From: Byssochlamys sp. IMV 00236 | Taxonomy: Eukaryota; Ascomycota; Eurotiomycetes; Eurotiales; Thermoascaceae | Assembly: GCA_001931875.2 (NCBI GenBank) | Contig: MSJH02000820.1 | Coordinates: forward strand, 186,001-250,000 | Reading direction: 5' to 3' | Length of the DNA stretch: 64,000 nt | Part shown: one piece after another, positions 24,801-35,234 of the stretch | How positions within the stretch are numbered: the stretch's first letter is position 1 | How the letters are laid out: the number at the start of each line of letters is the position of its first letter | Notes under the pieces: generated by a model | Told to the model about the DNA's origin: nothing | What the model saw: the letters and a program-made list of their open reading frames with translations, nothing else | Database searches by the model: none | Translations under genes and position numbers: made by a program

Positions 24801-24925
24801 TGGGCGGGCATAACGATACATCAAATGGCAAGATAGTCTTGGATCATATAGCTTCGGGTGATTTCCCCGCCGACCGAAAAGACGAACTCAAGCCTTCACA
24901 AATGAGCATCGAGGGAAAGGTATAG
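21808..24925 (+). CDS. set2: Histone H3 lysine-36 methyltransferase Set2
   Basis: Exons 21808-22297, 22452-24061, 24114-24194 and 24254-24925, giving 950 residues. Domains in order: disordered acidic N-terminus (1-135); AWS zinc-binding region with CDC, CGEDSDC and [10 protein letters not shown] (about 140-200); SET domain with [19 protein letters not shown] and [12 protein letters not shown] (about 205-325); post-[16 protein letters not shown] (near 340); a TFIIS-like helical region (about 410-525); a WW domain, [18 protein letters not shown] through TTWTRP (about 594-627); and a C-terminal SRI domain (about 685-785). The tail is acidic with Pro runs. Set2 methylates H3K36 during elongation; the SRI domain binds phosphorylated RNA polymerase II. 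The cofactor-binding NHSCNPNC and the catalytic Tyr region are intact. The domain order is the usual fungal one. Confidence 0.95.
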
Positions 24926-25160
24926 CATTAGCTAGTTTCCCTCGGCCAGTGCCTTGAAGATGACTTTCCATCTACGACATCCACTATATTTTCTCCGATT
25001 CTAAATCTCCTCCTCCTTATACCCTCTCATCCATCCTGGCCTATCCCATAATTACCTCGCGAACACCATGTCTTTCTAGAATGTGATTAGACCATATTCT
25101 TGGGGAAAAACCACTCATGTATTATCATCCATCTACAGCACTAACAGTTTCAGTGCTGGA

Positions 25161-25188
25161 TCATCATCATCATCATCATCATCATCAT
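25161..25188. repeat. (TCA)9 microsatellite
   Basis: About nine uninterrupted TCA units in the 3' flank of set2. Confidence 0.85.
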
Positions 25189-25514
25189 ACCCAGGCGGCG
25201 CAAGTTTTCTTTTCTCTTTTTTTCTTTTCTGTTTTCTTTCCTCTCTCTTTCTCTCCATTAGCTGAATCTAACAGGGGACGGCGGATTATTGTTTTTTCTT
25301 CCTTCCTTCCTTCTTCACATTATATGTCTTAAAAAGGAAGAAAGAAAGGACCAAATTCCGCTATACACCCCTCCCCGGCTCCTCCCATCTATTTCTTTTA
25401 CGTAGGTGGAACTGTGCTTGGGGTTTTATTTTGCCTTTTGTTCTTTTCTTTTCTTTTCTTTTTTTCTTCCCGAGATGTATTAACGCTCTTGTAATCTTGA
25501 ACCAAAAATGAAGT

Positions 25515-25537
25515 AGAGAGAGAGAGAGAGAGAGAGA
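25515..25537. repeat. (AG)n microsatellite
   Basis: About eleven AG units. A second shorter AG tract lies near 25658-25673. Confidence 0.85.
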
Positions 25538-26244
25538 TAAGGGAAGGAAGCAAATAAAACAAAAAGCAGTGTTGATTTGATTTTATACATATGTGCACTT
25601 CACTTTACAGCATTTACGCATAATAGTAGTAATACTACTCTCATAAGAGTGTAAGAAAGAGAGAGAGAGAGAGAATGTCAAGGCTCCCAAGTATTAGATA
25701 TTCGACCGGATGTAATCTATATAATATAGCACACAGCATGCCGGAAATAGTTCTAATATGCATAGATGCGGTGGTTCAGAGCCAGTAAGTAAGTAGATGA
25801 CAACGGGTTTTGGAACAGGATATCTGCTGAAGGAAAGATCCTCCCTCTTTCTCCCAGATATGAAAGATGATGGGATAGTAAGTTAGGAGGGGAGCACAAC
25901 ATGCACTGGTGTAGGCCACGGCGAGAAGGTGGTGGTCTGGCATGATGCACCACACACAAGGTGGATGGAGTGCACAATGAATTCATAATGAGCACAGCCA
26001 TTTCAACTCCCAGACTTTCTCCTGGCCGTGTTTCTTTCTCATCTTGAGCTTCCGTCACAATCCAAGCTATGCGGGGCTCATTCTCATCCTCAGCCACTGA
26101 AGTTCCCGAGCCGTCTTTTTAGAACATTCATCGTCATCGTCATCATCATCCGATCTGGCATGCGAGAAACGAGATCCGCTACGCCCAAAGGAGAGTTGAG
26201 TACATTGGAATCCAGAAGGGTTCCCTTGTTTTCTTTTTTTTTTT

Positions 26245-27394
26245 TTAGTAGAAACTCTCAACCAGACTTTCCTTGTTGACATTGCCCATGCCCAGACCCT
26301 TCGCCTCCATCTCACCCAGGCGGAAGACACTTTCGACGACGCTCAGCTCAGTGGCAGTCGTGTCGAGTCCAGTAACAGCCAACCAGTCGTTCACCACCAT
26401 ACCGGCACCGACAACGGGGCTTCCGCGGTTGACACTACCAGCGACGAGGGGAACCTGCAGCAGCGAAGAGAGCTCGTCTTGGTCACGAATGGAGGTCTTG
26501 GGATGGACGATACCACCCTGGTTTGAGAGGGCCATGTATGAACCAGTCAGGACGTTGTCGGCGATAGTCTGACGGAAAACTTCGACACCAAGTACATCGG
26601 CAATACTAGAAGCGGAGAATGTCAGAGTCCGAATCTCTTTTCTGGAAATGAACTTCGAGAGGGGGAAAAAAAACACTCACATTTCCTCGGTCTCCCTCTC
26701 CAAATCAGGATGCACGAGCGCGACGTGATCGTTGCAGCAGATGACGTTCCCGAGCGCTGATAGACGCTCTTCTATCCGTTGGATTTTGACTGAATCTGGT
26801 AGTGAATTTCGCAGATGCTGCAGTTCCTGGTCTGTGGTGGAGGTTGGGACGAGAAGGCCTTTGCGGTTTCTGCATCGCGGGTATCCCGTCAGTCTTTCGA
26901 TTCCAGCAGCTCCTCCTATCTCCAGGAAACGAGCAATGTGATATAGAAGGACCTACCCAGCAGTTAACCGACCGACAATGCGGGTACCGGCGATGGTGGC
27001 ATGGCAGATAGGAATGACATCCTGGAGTTCGGCCTCGAAAACACTATGTACGAAAAGAACAAAAAAACTCTCAGTATATTTTGACCCCCAAGTAAAAGTC
27101 TCTCAGGACGAATAGTCACTGAAGGGACCCCCAAAAAAAAGGGCGGATTGGCTCAATAAGTACCTGTAAAAGTTCTCCGACGCACCGATGGCCACGAGGG
27201 CGTATGAGTTGGTGAGAGTCGCAAAAACACCGACCCTGCAAGATCCCGTCAGTCATATACTCCATATATATATATATATTATATATAATCCCATTTTGAA
27301 AACTAGCGCAGCATAAACGAAGGTCACGATATAACTAGAACTCGCGGGGTGTACCGTACTCGTTGGAATTCTCGAATTGCGCACGCACAGCCAT
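26245..27394 (-). CDS. tif6: Eukaryotic translation initiation factor 6 (Tif6)
   Basis: Exons on the minus strand: 27394-27360, 27235-27164, 27043-26957, 26869-26681 and 26605-26245, giving 247 residues, close to the family length. The sequence matches eIF6 throughout: [89 protein letters not shown], then [20 protein letters not shown] and [16 protein letters not shown]. eIF6 binds the 60S subunit, blocks premature joining with 40S, and is needed for 60S maturation in nucleolus and cytoplasm. The protein ends with a short tail, [12 protein letters not shown]. All five exons keep phase with GT-AG introns. Intron 1 holds an AT dinucleotide run (27264-27289). Confidence 0.96.
27264..27289. repeat. 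(TA)n run inside eIF6 intron 1
   Basis: Alternating AT tract within the first intron (27236-27359) of the eIF6 gene. Confidence 0.7.
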
Positions 27395-28530
27395 GATTGC
27401 TATTCGTCCTGGGCTCGAGTTTCGATAAACGACGGAATTACTATAGGGGAAAAGAAGGAGAGATGAACAAGATCGTCGAAGGCCCGAGGGGAGATGAATA
27501 AGGACGTAAGAAAAAGATATGAAGTTCTTTCACAGAGGTTCGTCAAAGAGGGGCAGTGACGTCGGGAAGCGACCGATTCGATTCGTCCCGAAAAAAGAAA
27601 AGAAAAAAAAAAGTGCCGTTTGAGTATTCAGCAAAGTAAGTATCTCAGCAGCAAACACGGGCTGTCTCTCACAAGAAGAAGTCTTCTGGATATATGTATA
27701 TCGTCTAGGAATATCTGGTATTAATTTAATTCTCCCGATTTTTTGCTTTTGTTCCCGCTTTCTTTCTTTTCTTCGTTCGGGTGGGGGACGCTAGGCCGGA
27801 TCTGAGTCAGAAGTAAGAGTCATCGTGATCCAGAATGAGAAATTCAAGTCTGCATTGCCACAGATGGAGTCTTGGTAGTTAACTACTACTATCTCTGGAG
27901 CAGACTAACGAACTATGACTAAATACTACTTACTACTAGCCAGCTACAGCACATCTCCGTCAGATTCAAGGTAGAATAGAATATTCGAAATGCTCTGATG
28001 CATGCCTGTGCCCAATTACCGCTAGCACGGCTTGACGATAATATACACACGCTCTGTTGATACAGTGATGCCCATGTAGACACATGTAGAGAGAAAGGAA
28101 CAAGCAGGACGACGGAAAGACAGGAGAAAAGATACACAAGAGACAGATAAGCATGCAACCGAACCATCGAACCCCCTTTGATTGTATGGTACAGGGCAGG
28201 AAAGACCAAGAGAACCGCCGCAGTAAAAAGAAGGATCAGAACAAGACGTAAAAAACCTCGAAGGAACAAAACCACCAACAGCACGAGCCCAGCTATGGTA
28301 CAGCGGACAACGCCCCCTTTCCCGCCAAAGAGCACAACCAACAAGAAACAGAAACAAAACAAAACAAACAAGGCACAGGAAACACGAGTCCTGTCCCGGA
28401 CTCGGGGAGAGTGGGACAGGATGGGGAATCAAAAGAAAGGGACAGGACAGAAACAAAACAGACAAGGCAAGACAAGACAACCACACCATACCACACCACA
28501 CAACAAACCACCACGGGTCCCGTTACCCCC
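27395..28530. other. eIF6 upstream region and RG-protein 3' flank
   Basis: 1.1 kb between two minus-strand genes. It contains the eIF6 promoter next to 27395 and the 3' flank of the RG-rich gene next to 28530. The long Phe/Leu/Val-rich frame on the minus strand (28371-27919) reflects C/T-rich composition and is not supported as a gene. Confidence 0.5.
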
Positions 28531-30950
28531 TTAGTAAGGGGGCCGGTGACCCGGGGCCGACGGGCCAGGCGGCGGAGGCGGCGGCGGAGGGTAGTAGAGA
28601 GGGGGTCCAGGGAGGTACCCCGGCAGCGGACGCTGGAAATTCGACCCCTTCGGCGGGGGAAGCTGGGGAGCTCCGCCGGGAGCAACGAACGGGTCTGGGA
28701 GCCCGAGTTGCTCGTTGATCGGCGGGATCTGGCCAGCGGGCAGGAGGCGCCGTTGCTGCTGCTGTTGCTGCCGCTGGGGAGCCGCGAAGAGGAACGAGCG
28801 CGGATCCGTCGGCCCATGAGCCATCTGCGGAGTTGGCTGTGGCAGAATGGCTCGATGGGCCGACGGACGCGCCGACTTGGCTTGTTGTTCCTGCTGAGCT
28901 CGGTGCAGCTCAGCGGTCGCGGCGTCCGCCAGGGCGAACATGGCAGCCGGCATTGCCTCTGGTTGTTGAGGCTGGTTGTTGACTGCCTCGCTGGCCCGGA
29001 TCAACAGGGACAAGATATCGGCGCCGTGGGGGCCCGGGGTCTCCTGGTTGATCTCCTTCATCTGGGGACTAATGTCCCCTCCCAACTTCGCCCGCTGGAC
29101 GAAGTCGTCCCAGCCGTAGCTGGCCCGCTCGTACGCAGCGGCCCCAGCGGGGTCCCTTACGAAGGAGGAGTTGTACCCTCGCTTGAACTTCTTTCCCGCG
29201 GGGGGAGCGAAGCCGCGCTCAGGTTCAGACTCCGAGTCGTTGGTCTCCGTGTGGTCGTCGTCCTCCGCCTGCCGGTAGCCTTCGATAAAGGCCATATATT
29301 CGCCTTGCGCGGCCAGCAGGTGTTCTTCTTGAATATGTAGAGCCGAAGCCTGTTGTCGTGAGAATTTAGCAACAATCCAAAGATGGAAAGAAGGAAAGAA
29401 GGAAAAGGAAAAGGAGATCAACTCACTCTAAATTGCCGTTCGAGGCGCTCCTTGTTCGCGGCGAAGAGGATCTCTGCCTCTTCCACCTTCAGCTCGTAGC
29501 TGCGGCGGAGGATTGCTTTCCGTTGCTCCAACCGCTTCTTCAGGTCCCGTTGGACCTCTTCGTGCTCCTTGACTTGCAAGTGAGCGTTTTTGTCGCGAGC
29601 CAGGCGCTTGTGAGATTGCGTTGCCAGGACGGACAGGGCAAGTCGTTGTGCAGCAGCCACCTTCTTGAACACCTTGTCGAGTTCTTTCTGGCGTTCCCGG
29701 AGTTTCAATGTAGCAGGGCTAGGAGAAGGTGAACGAGAAGGAAAGTCGTATTCAGTGTCGCTGCCATCGCCGCGTCTCGCTCCTCGTCCGCCGCGTCCTC
29801 CACGGCCACGGCCACGTCCACGAGCGCCTCCACGCTTCCCACCACGTCCTCCACGTCCAGTTGCTCCGCCGCGTCCACCACGGCCGCGTCCACGTCCACG
29901 TCCGCGGCCACGACCTCGGCCTCGATTACCGGCTGGCGCAGTATCATCTTCAGGAGTGTTGCCGACTTCTTCTGTTATCTCGCGCGACTCAATTTTTTCT
30001 TCGTGTGCAAGCGAGGGTGAAGCAGGAGTCTCATCATCGCCGTTCTGTAGCTGTTGCTGCAACGCATGTTCAGTCTCGTCTTCCTCCATTTTCGGTTTCT
30101 TGTTAGAGTCAGGAGAGTAAGAAGGATCGGCATCGTCTTCATCTTCGAGTTTCGCAGCCCTACGCTTTCTCAACCCGGATGCAGTGGTAGGTGTGTTCTT
30201 GAGATCACGTGCGCCAGCAGTAGATAGTTCTCCAGTATCGGAAGCACGACGATTCTTGGTAGAGTGCTCGAGAGCGTCATCAGACGCAGGTACAAAAGAA
30301 CCAGGAGAAGAATGATGTTGAGCGTTTTCAGCAGTGTTGGTAGGAGGCGCAGAAGTAGGAGATAAGGAATCACGAGTGTGATGGTTATGAGAAGTGTTGT
30401 TAGACTCTGCAGACTTCGCGGCACCTTTGTTCCGTGTTTCACGACCAGGGAGGGCCTCTCGTTCTTCGGGAGCGATCATCTCTGCCTGATGGTCGTTCGA
30501 ATGATCTTGGAAGTCTGGTTGATGGATAGAAGAAGAAGTGTTCGTCCCGACTTTGGAACCCAACCTTGCTGACTGCCTGGTAGTACGAGGAGTTTCCTCC
30601 ATAGCAATGCTCCGTCTCGTACGCTTGGAACGAGGAGTTTCAGGTTCAGGTTCATGAGAAGTAGCAGCAGTAGCTTCAGCAGAAACAGCAGCTCCGCGTC
30701 CACGGTTTCCGCGAACACCGCGAGTAGCACGATTACCACGCGTGCCACGTGCTCTAGAACCACGGCTGCGAGGAGTGGAGCCAATTGTAGAATCTGAAGA
30801 TGAATGTTAGCCATGAAGCTATGAAGACCATCGTCATGAATAGTTACCGAAAGTGGACTCGGGACCTTCAGCAGAAGCAGTAGCAGCGTTGTTGCGAGTC
30901 TCCACGGCATGCTCTTGAGCAGCCTCTGATTTGCGTTTCACGCCAGCCAT
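28531..30950 (-). CDS. RG-repeat, low-complexity nuclear-type protein (unknown function)
   Basis: Exons on the minus strand: 30950-30848, 30793-29427 and 29349-28531, giving 762 residues. It starts MAGVKRKSEAAQEHAVETR and continues with an Arg/Gly segment (RGSRARGTRGNRATRGVRGN) and basic patches such as PRSKRTRRS. A long Arg-Gly/Gly-Gly block (coded by 29935-29770) follows, then a predicted coiled coil of about 100 residues (ELDKVFKKVAAAQRLALSV ... EAEILFAANKERLERQF). The C-terminal third is rich in Ala, Gln and Pro, ending in a run of eight prolines and PGHRPPY. RGG-type repeats usually bind RNA and are arginine-methylated; the basic patches suggest nuclear localisation. Both are inference. 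I do not recognise a named family. The start was chosen at the ATG of exon 1, because the ATG at 30602 lies downstream within an open, spliced frame. Confidence 0.75.
29770..29935. repeat. GC-rich minisatellite-like block encoding Arg-Gly repeats
   Basis: Imperfect tandem CCACGTCCACG-like units on the plus strand, coding for alternating Arg-Gly and Arg-Gly-Gly on the minus strand within the RG-repeat protein. Such blocks tend to vary in copy number. Confidence 0.7.
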
Positions 30951-33926
30951 GGCTGACTTCCTGAGCGTTGAAACGATGCAGTCCCTGCGTATTCTGTAGA
31001 GTCTTTAGAAACGATGCAGTGTAGAAGAAAAGTTGATGTTGGTTTTGGGAGAGGGAAGACGTGGAAGAGTTGAAGACAGAGAAGTAGAGGGACAGAGAAG
31101 TAGAGGGTTGTAGGGATTTAGATACAGTAAGTAGGAAGTCAGTGGGGGACAAAGAAAACACCAGCCTCACTCGGATCCACAAGAAACACTTTCAGGAGAG
31201 CCAATCAAGACTTGGGCAGGAACACATCAGAGATCGAGGTCTAGCTAATGTGAATGGGAATGAAAATGCATGTGGTGAGATCTGCTGGGGAACCAGAAGC
31301 GTCTGGGACTGGGAAACAAGGAATTGAGAAATATGGGAACAAGAGCGATGCGCGATAAGAAAGTAGAAAAGGAAAGGAACACAATTTCTTACCTTTAGAC
31401 CTGCCAGTAGAGCCGTCGCGATAGAGGCTAGTTTCCAGTCGCAACAATGAGTCTAAGAAAAGAAGAAGTATCGCCGAAGCAGAGGTAAAATTTAGAAAGC
31501 CGTGGCAAGAGTAAGTAGAGAGAGGAGAAGGAGAAAATAAGATGAAAGACGTTGTGACGAGGCGCGACGAGAATGTGCTTTCTCGCGAGACCTTCAGGAT
31601 AAAGTACCAGTAGAGCTCTCAGTCGTAATTAGGTCGATGAGAGGTATTAGATCACTGGAGCTGACACGATCAGAGAGTATGTCTAGCGACCTGGACTAGT
31701 GTGGCGTAAGCAAGTCGCGGCTAAAGAGGTCGCAGATCCGCTCCAGTGCTTGAAAAGCGTATTAGAGCGATGCTGGCCGCGAAGAAGCTGATCGATCGTG
31801 ACGGGAGCGACGATTAGAGATCCACGCAAAAGAACACCATGCTGCTGGCAAAAGACTATGTTGGCAAAGCAAGGGTGGGTTGCTGTTAGATCAATAACGC
31901 GCACTACCGGATCCAGGAAAAGCTTGAGGTTCGGTCCGAGACAGGGAGAAAGACCAGTAGTAAGAGTAGACACGAGGGTGTAAAAAGAGGCCGGTAGAAC
32001 ACAATCTACGGAAGCAGTCGAGTTCAAGGACAGCGTCCACTCCAGTCGCGCTTTGATTGAGACTCTTTCTCTTGAAACGAGAAAAAGAAGTTTTCACAGA
32101 GAGAGAAAAGACGATGCAAAGGACGACGTGGTGAAGTGTTGGACTTGAAGCTGGATCACAGCAACACTGGACGGCCAGGAATAGTTGTAGTAAGAGTTCT
32201 TCTCACCCGAGTCAGAAAGCTCAGGCCAGCGCGGAAACCCACTACAGCTCAGGGACAGGAGTACCCCAGAAGATGTAAGCAGCACGCTCTGCGATGAAAA
32301 GAGCTCAATCCTATGCAATAGGATGTTGCGATTTGCATAGAACAGTGTGTTCCAGCCTTGTTATCCTGCAAGAGATTTGCCCAGGACGCCAGACGAAGAA
32401 GACATGAAAGGCGCCGAGAGATGCCCGTACCAACTGTACGCCATACCGTACCGCGCCGGAATCCGTCCACACTGGTAGGCTTTTGCATCGTCTGATTGGC
32501 TCACCCTAGCCGCCGTGACAGGACATTACCAGGGCGCCACGTCCCCCGTAATCTTCACCATCCTGTCTTTTTTCCTCAATGGCAAGACAGATCCCGACTC
32601 TGCGCTTATGGAAAGATATCATAATGTCCAAAAGACACGCAATCAATGCCAGATAGTCTAAGATATACCATGTATCTCACATTACATATTGATATACTCT
32701 TACATACAGCTACCAAACACCCTGTAACGTCTACTGTTATAGACAGACAACGTGGCCATCTGAAGGAGATCAATCAATACTATCGAACGGAAGCAGAAAT
32801 CAAAGTCGAAAGAAAGACTTGACGCTAACGCATCTATAACATGGCGCAATCGGGAATCAATCCGTCACCACTGATTGCTAAATAGAGGAGGATAAATAAT
32901 AATTACCACAGTCATAGTATCATTATTCCTGCACCCCCGGAGAGCCGGACAAAGTTCCTGTAAGCAATCTTAGTGCCAGAGCTACTAGTCAATTATTCTC
33001 CCAGATGGCTCCACAAACAGGCTCCGGCCCACTCGGCTCTCCCGCTTTCGGTGCGAGAAAAGGTAATAATGATTAGACCTTGCCTTCGTAAAATAGATAA
33101 AATAGATTATCGTAGCGATGGGTTTTTAACACATAGACCAGACAAAATACAGGAATAAGTATCATAGCATATCCTGTTTAGCTAGCACAATAATTCACCA
33201 ACTCTGTGTACTGGTTCTCTGGGGAGTTATCATCTGTCCTCCGGAATCAGGAGGAACAACTATAACACGTAACATCGGCGAAGACTGCATAGTGCTAAAG
33301 TAAAAACAGAGTAAAGGAAAAGTAGTGCCAGGACAACTAACTAAATGTTGACCGCAAGTGCACTGCAGATCTAGTTACATTTCTTCTGACCGTTCACGTG
33401 GACCCGACTTTCTAGCTCTCTTTCCATAATACGAAATTTTCGGAAGAGCAAAGTCTGCTTAGCATCTTGATTTGAATATTTACACGACTCATGGTTTTTT
33501 TTCACTCTCAAGCGATTCGGATGGTATCCATGCGTAAAGCGAGTTTGTGAGCCACAACGAACACTGCAACATGAATATACTCTACAGGATACGGGGCCAT
33601 GATTTCTACTGCACAACAAGGCCAATGAATGAAAGTTGATATTTATGGGTGAACAAAAGAGTGACATCTGTACACTACACATTATACCTCACGACCTATA
33701 GGAGATTATCAAACCCTTTCAGAAGGCAGATCGGATTCCTCGGATCCAAACTGACCTTCCGCGGGAATGAACAATAACCATCCCTCGTGGCGCTATATAC
33801 CTAAGTGCTTGACTTCGTATTCATAAGATTTCATTATGGAAATGACAGACTGCTGCACATAGAATGTTGCAGCAAAGGGGATTGTACCAGGCGTCATTTG
33901 CAGACTAGATGAGGGTACCCGTGCTT
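30951..33926. other. 3-kb intergenic region upstream of the RG-repeat gene
   Basis: Between two minus-strand genes. The first part (to about 31.1 kb) is the CT-rich leader of the RG-repeat gene. A CCAAT box (ATTGG on the plus strand) lies near 32492. An open frame of 114 codons on the minus strand (32027-31683) has mixed hydrophobic composition, but I could not relate it to any family. The region 33.7-33.9 kb is the 3' flank of the membrane-protein gene. Nothing else is supported. Confidence 0.45.
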
Positions 33927-35234
33927 CTATCGTTGAGGATTATACTTCGATGCGTATTTCCGCTTCTCGTAGTCCAGTGCGCTATGTCGAATTCCAGCAG
34001 CCAAGACGAACTCAGGCATGGAGGAAACAGAATTATGATGAGCTGGTCGAGGGCGGCGACGGTCTGTCTCGCTCAAGTCCTCTGATGAGTCGATACTAGG
34101 AAGCGGCTGGGAACTCTGAAGAATACTGCTGGATCTTATCTTGCGCACTGTATGTGTGTTGATGATCTGGCCTGCAAGAGGCGAAGCTGTCAGGACTGTT
34201 CCTGGACTAGGCGTTGGCGATGGTGACGGGCTATCGGAACGAAAAAGCGGATGTATATGGCTCTCCAAAGATACTGTCCGGGGTCGAGAGACTCCTCGAG
34301 GAAGCCCACAGCGTGGTCCTTGCGGTGACGGCGGCAAGGTAGTTGATGAACTGCTCAGTATCGACCCTGTGACCGTATTTGCTGTTTGTGGCCGACTGCG
34401 ATTAGGAAGTTGAGGTAGGGGCTTGGAGGACAGCATGCTTGACCGCAATGCCGTTTCTTTATTTTCCCGACTGACACTAGAGGTGTCCCAATTATCAAAA
34501 GCACGCTCTCGAGTGTCATAGTCTCCTGAAGCAGACTCAGGAAACGTGTGTTTGGAAACGCGTTTTGAGTTGGAGCGTCCCAGCGGGGTCATAGGCGTGA
34601 TAAGCCCTGAAATGGAAGAGCGAATTGAATTCAATCGCTCAGAGCTCGACTTGAATTTCTCACGAAGAGAATATCTGCGTATTGGCGCAGAAGGTCTATC
34701 TTGTCGAATATCACTCGTCGAAGCAGTCGTTTGCCGTTCCAGGGAGGCGACCACTCGCCGCCCATTGTCTTGGTTGCTATGCTGCATTAAGGTCGCTATC
34801 AACGTGCCACAAACCAGTCCTTGAAAGAAAGAAGACATAGCCCACATCACAGTCCAGGCGATGAGAAGCGACTCCGTTCGACTGGGGAATTTCGTGGTTG
34901 ATGTCTTTAGGAATTGGACGCCACTCCACGCTACCGCCCCTCCAGTGACCTCTATCGTGGCAAAGAGGTATGATACAATGGCAAATAATATCCCTTTTTC
35001 CGATGACTTCAAAGCTGTCGGTAAAAAGTCTCCTCTCGCAAAAATTAACGATGTCCATGCCAGCAGAATAACGCAGCTTATGGTATTGAGCCCGACAGAA
35101 GCGAAGTCGAGAGAGTGTGGTGTTGATAGACGCCTGAGAGAAGCCGCAAAGACGCCATTCAAAACAGTCGCAGTGAAAGTCGATACAAAGGCAAAGAAAA
35201 CGAATGAATCAAGCACTACGGCCTCCCGCGTCAT
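33927..35234 (-). CDS. Four-helix membrane protein with a long Ser-rich cytosolic tail (unknown)
   Basis: Single-exon frame of 435 residues starting at the first ATG (MTREAVVLDSFVFFAFVS). Upstream sense codons exist but lack an ATG. Four hydrophobic segments are visible: about residues 8-30, 42-65, 80-105 and 120-147, ending near FFQGLVCGTLIATLMQ. The remaining 280 residues are rich in Ser, Arg, Thr and Pro, with many possible phosphorylation sites (for example RRYSLRE, GRSNSKR, SRPRTVSLES) and Pro clusters. No catalytic motif is seen. The layout suggests an integral membrane protein with a regulated tail, similar to many uncharacterised Eurotiales proteins. Further upstream exons cannot be excluded. 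Confidence 0.6.
   Translation of the reverse strand: MTREAVVLDSFVFFAFVSTFTATVLNGVFAASLRRLSTPHSLDFASVGLNTISCVILLAWTSLIFARGDFLPTALKSSEKGILFAIVSYLFATIEVTGGAVAWSGVQFLKTSTTKFPSRTESLLIAWTVMWAMSSFFQGLVCGTLIATLMQHSNQDNGRRVVASLERQTTASTSDIRQDRPSAPIRRYSLREKFKSSSERLNSIRSSISGLITPMTPLGRSNSKRVSKHTFPESASGDYDTRERAFDNWDTSSVSRENKETALRSSMLSSKPLPQLPNRSRPQTANTVTGSILSSSSTTLPPSPQGPRCGLPRGVSRPRTVSLESHIHPLFRSDSPSPSPTPSPGTVLTASPLAGQIINTHTVRKIRSSSILQSSQPLPSIDSSEDLSETDRRRPRPAHHNSVSSMPEFVLAAGIRHSALDYEKRKYASKYNPQR

Larger units (their letters stand above)
24926..26244. other. Convergent 3' flanks of set2 and eIF6
   Basis: Non-coding, with several microsatellites and T runs. No open frame is convincing; those seen translate the simple repeats. 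Confidence 0.6.

Noticed and set aside
27919..28371. 150-codon Leu/Val/Phe-rich minus-strand frame
   Set aside because: Composition follows a C/T-rich 3' flank. Overlapping frames in all phases are also open there, which points to low complexity rather than a membrane protein.
28411..29340. 309-codon plus-strand frame opposite the RG-repeat gene
   Set aside because: Antisense shadow of the GC-rich final exon. The minus-strand reading has consistent splicing and protein-like content.
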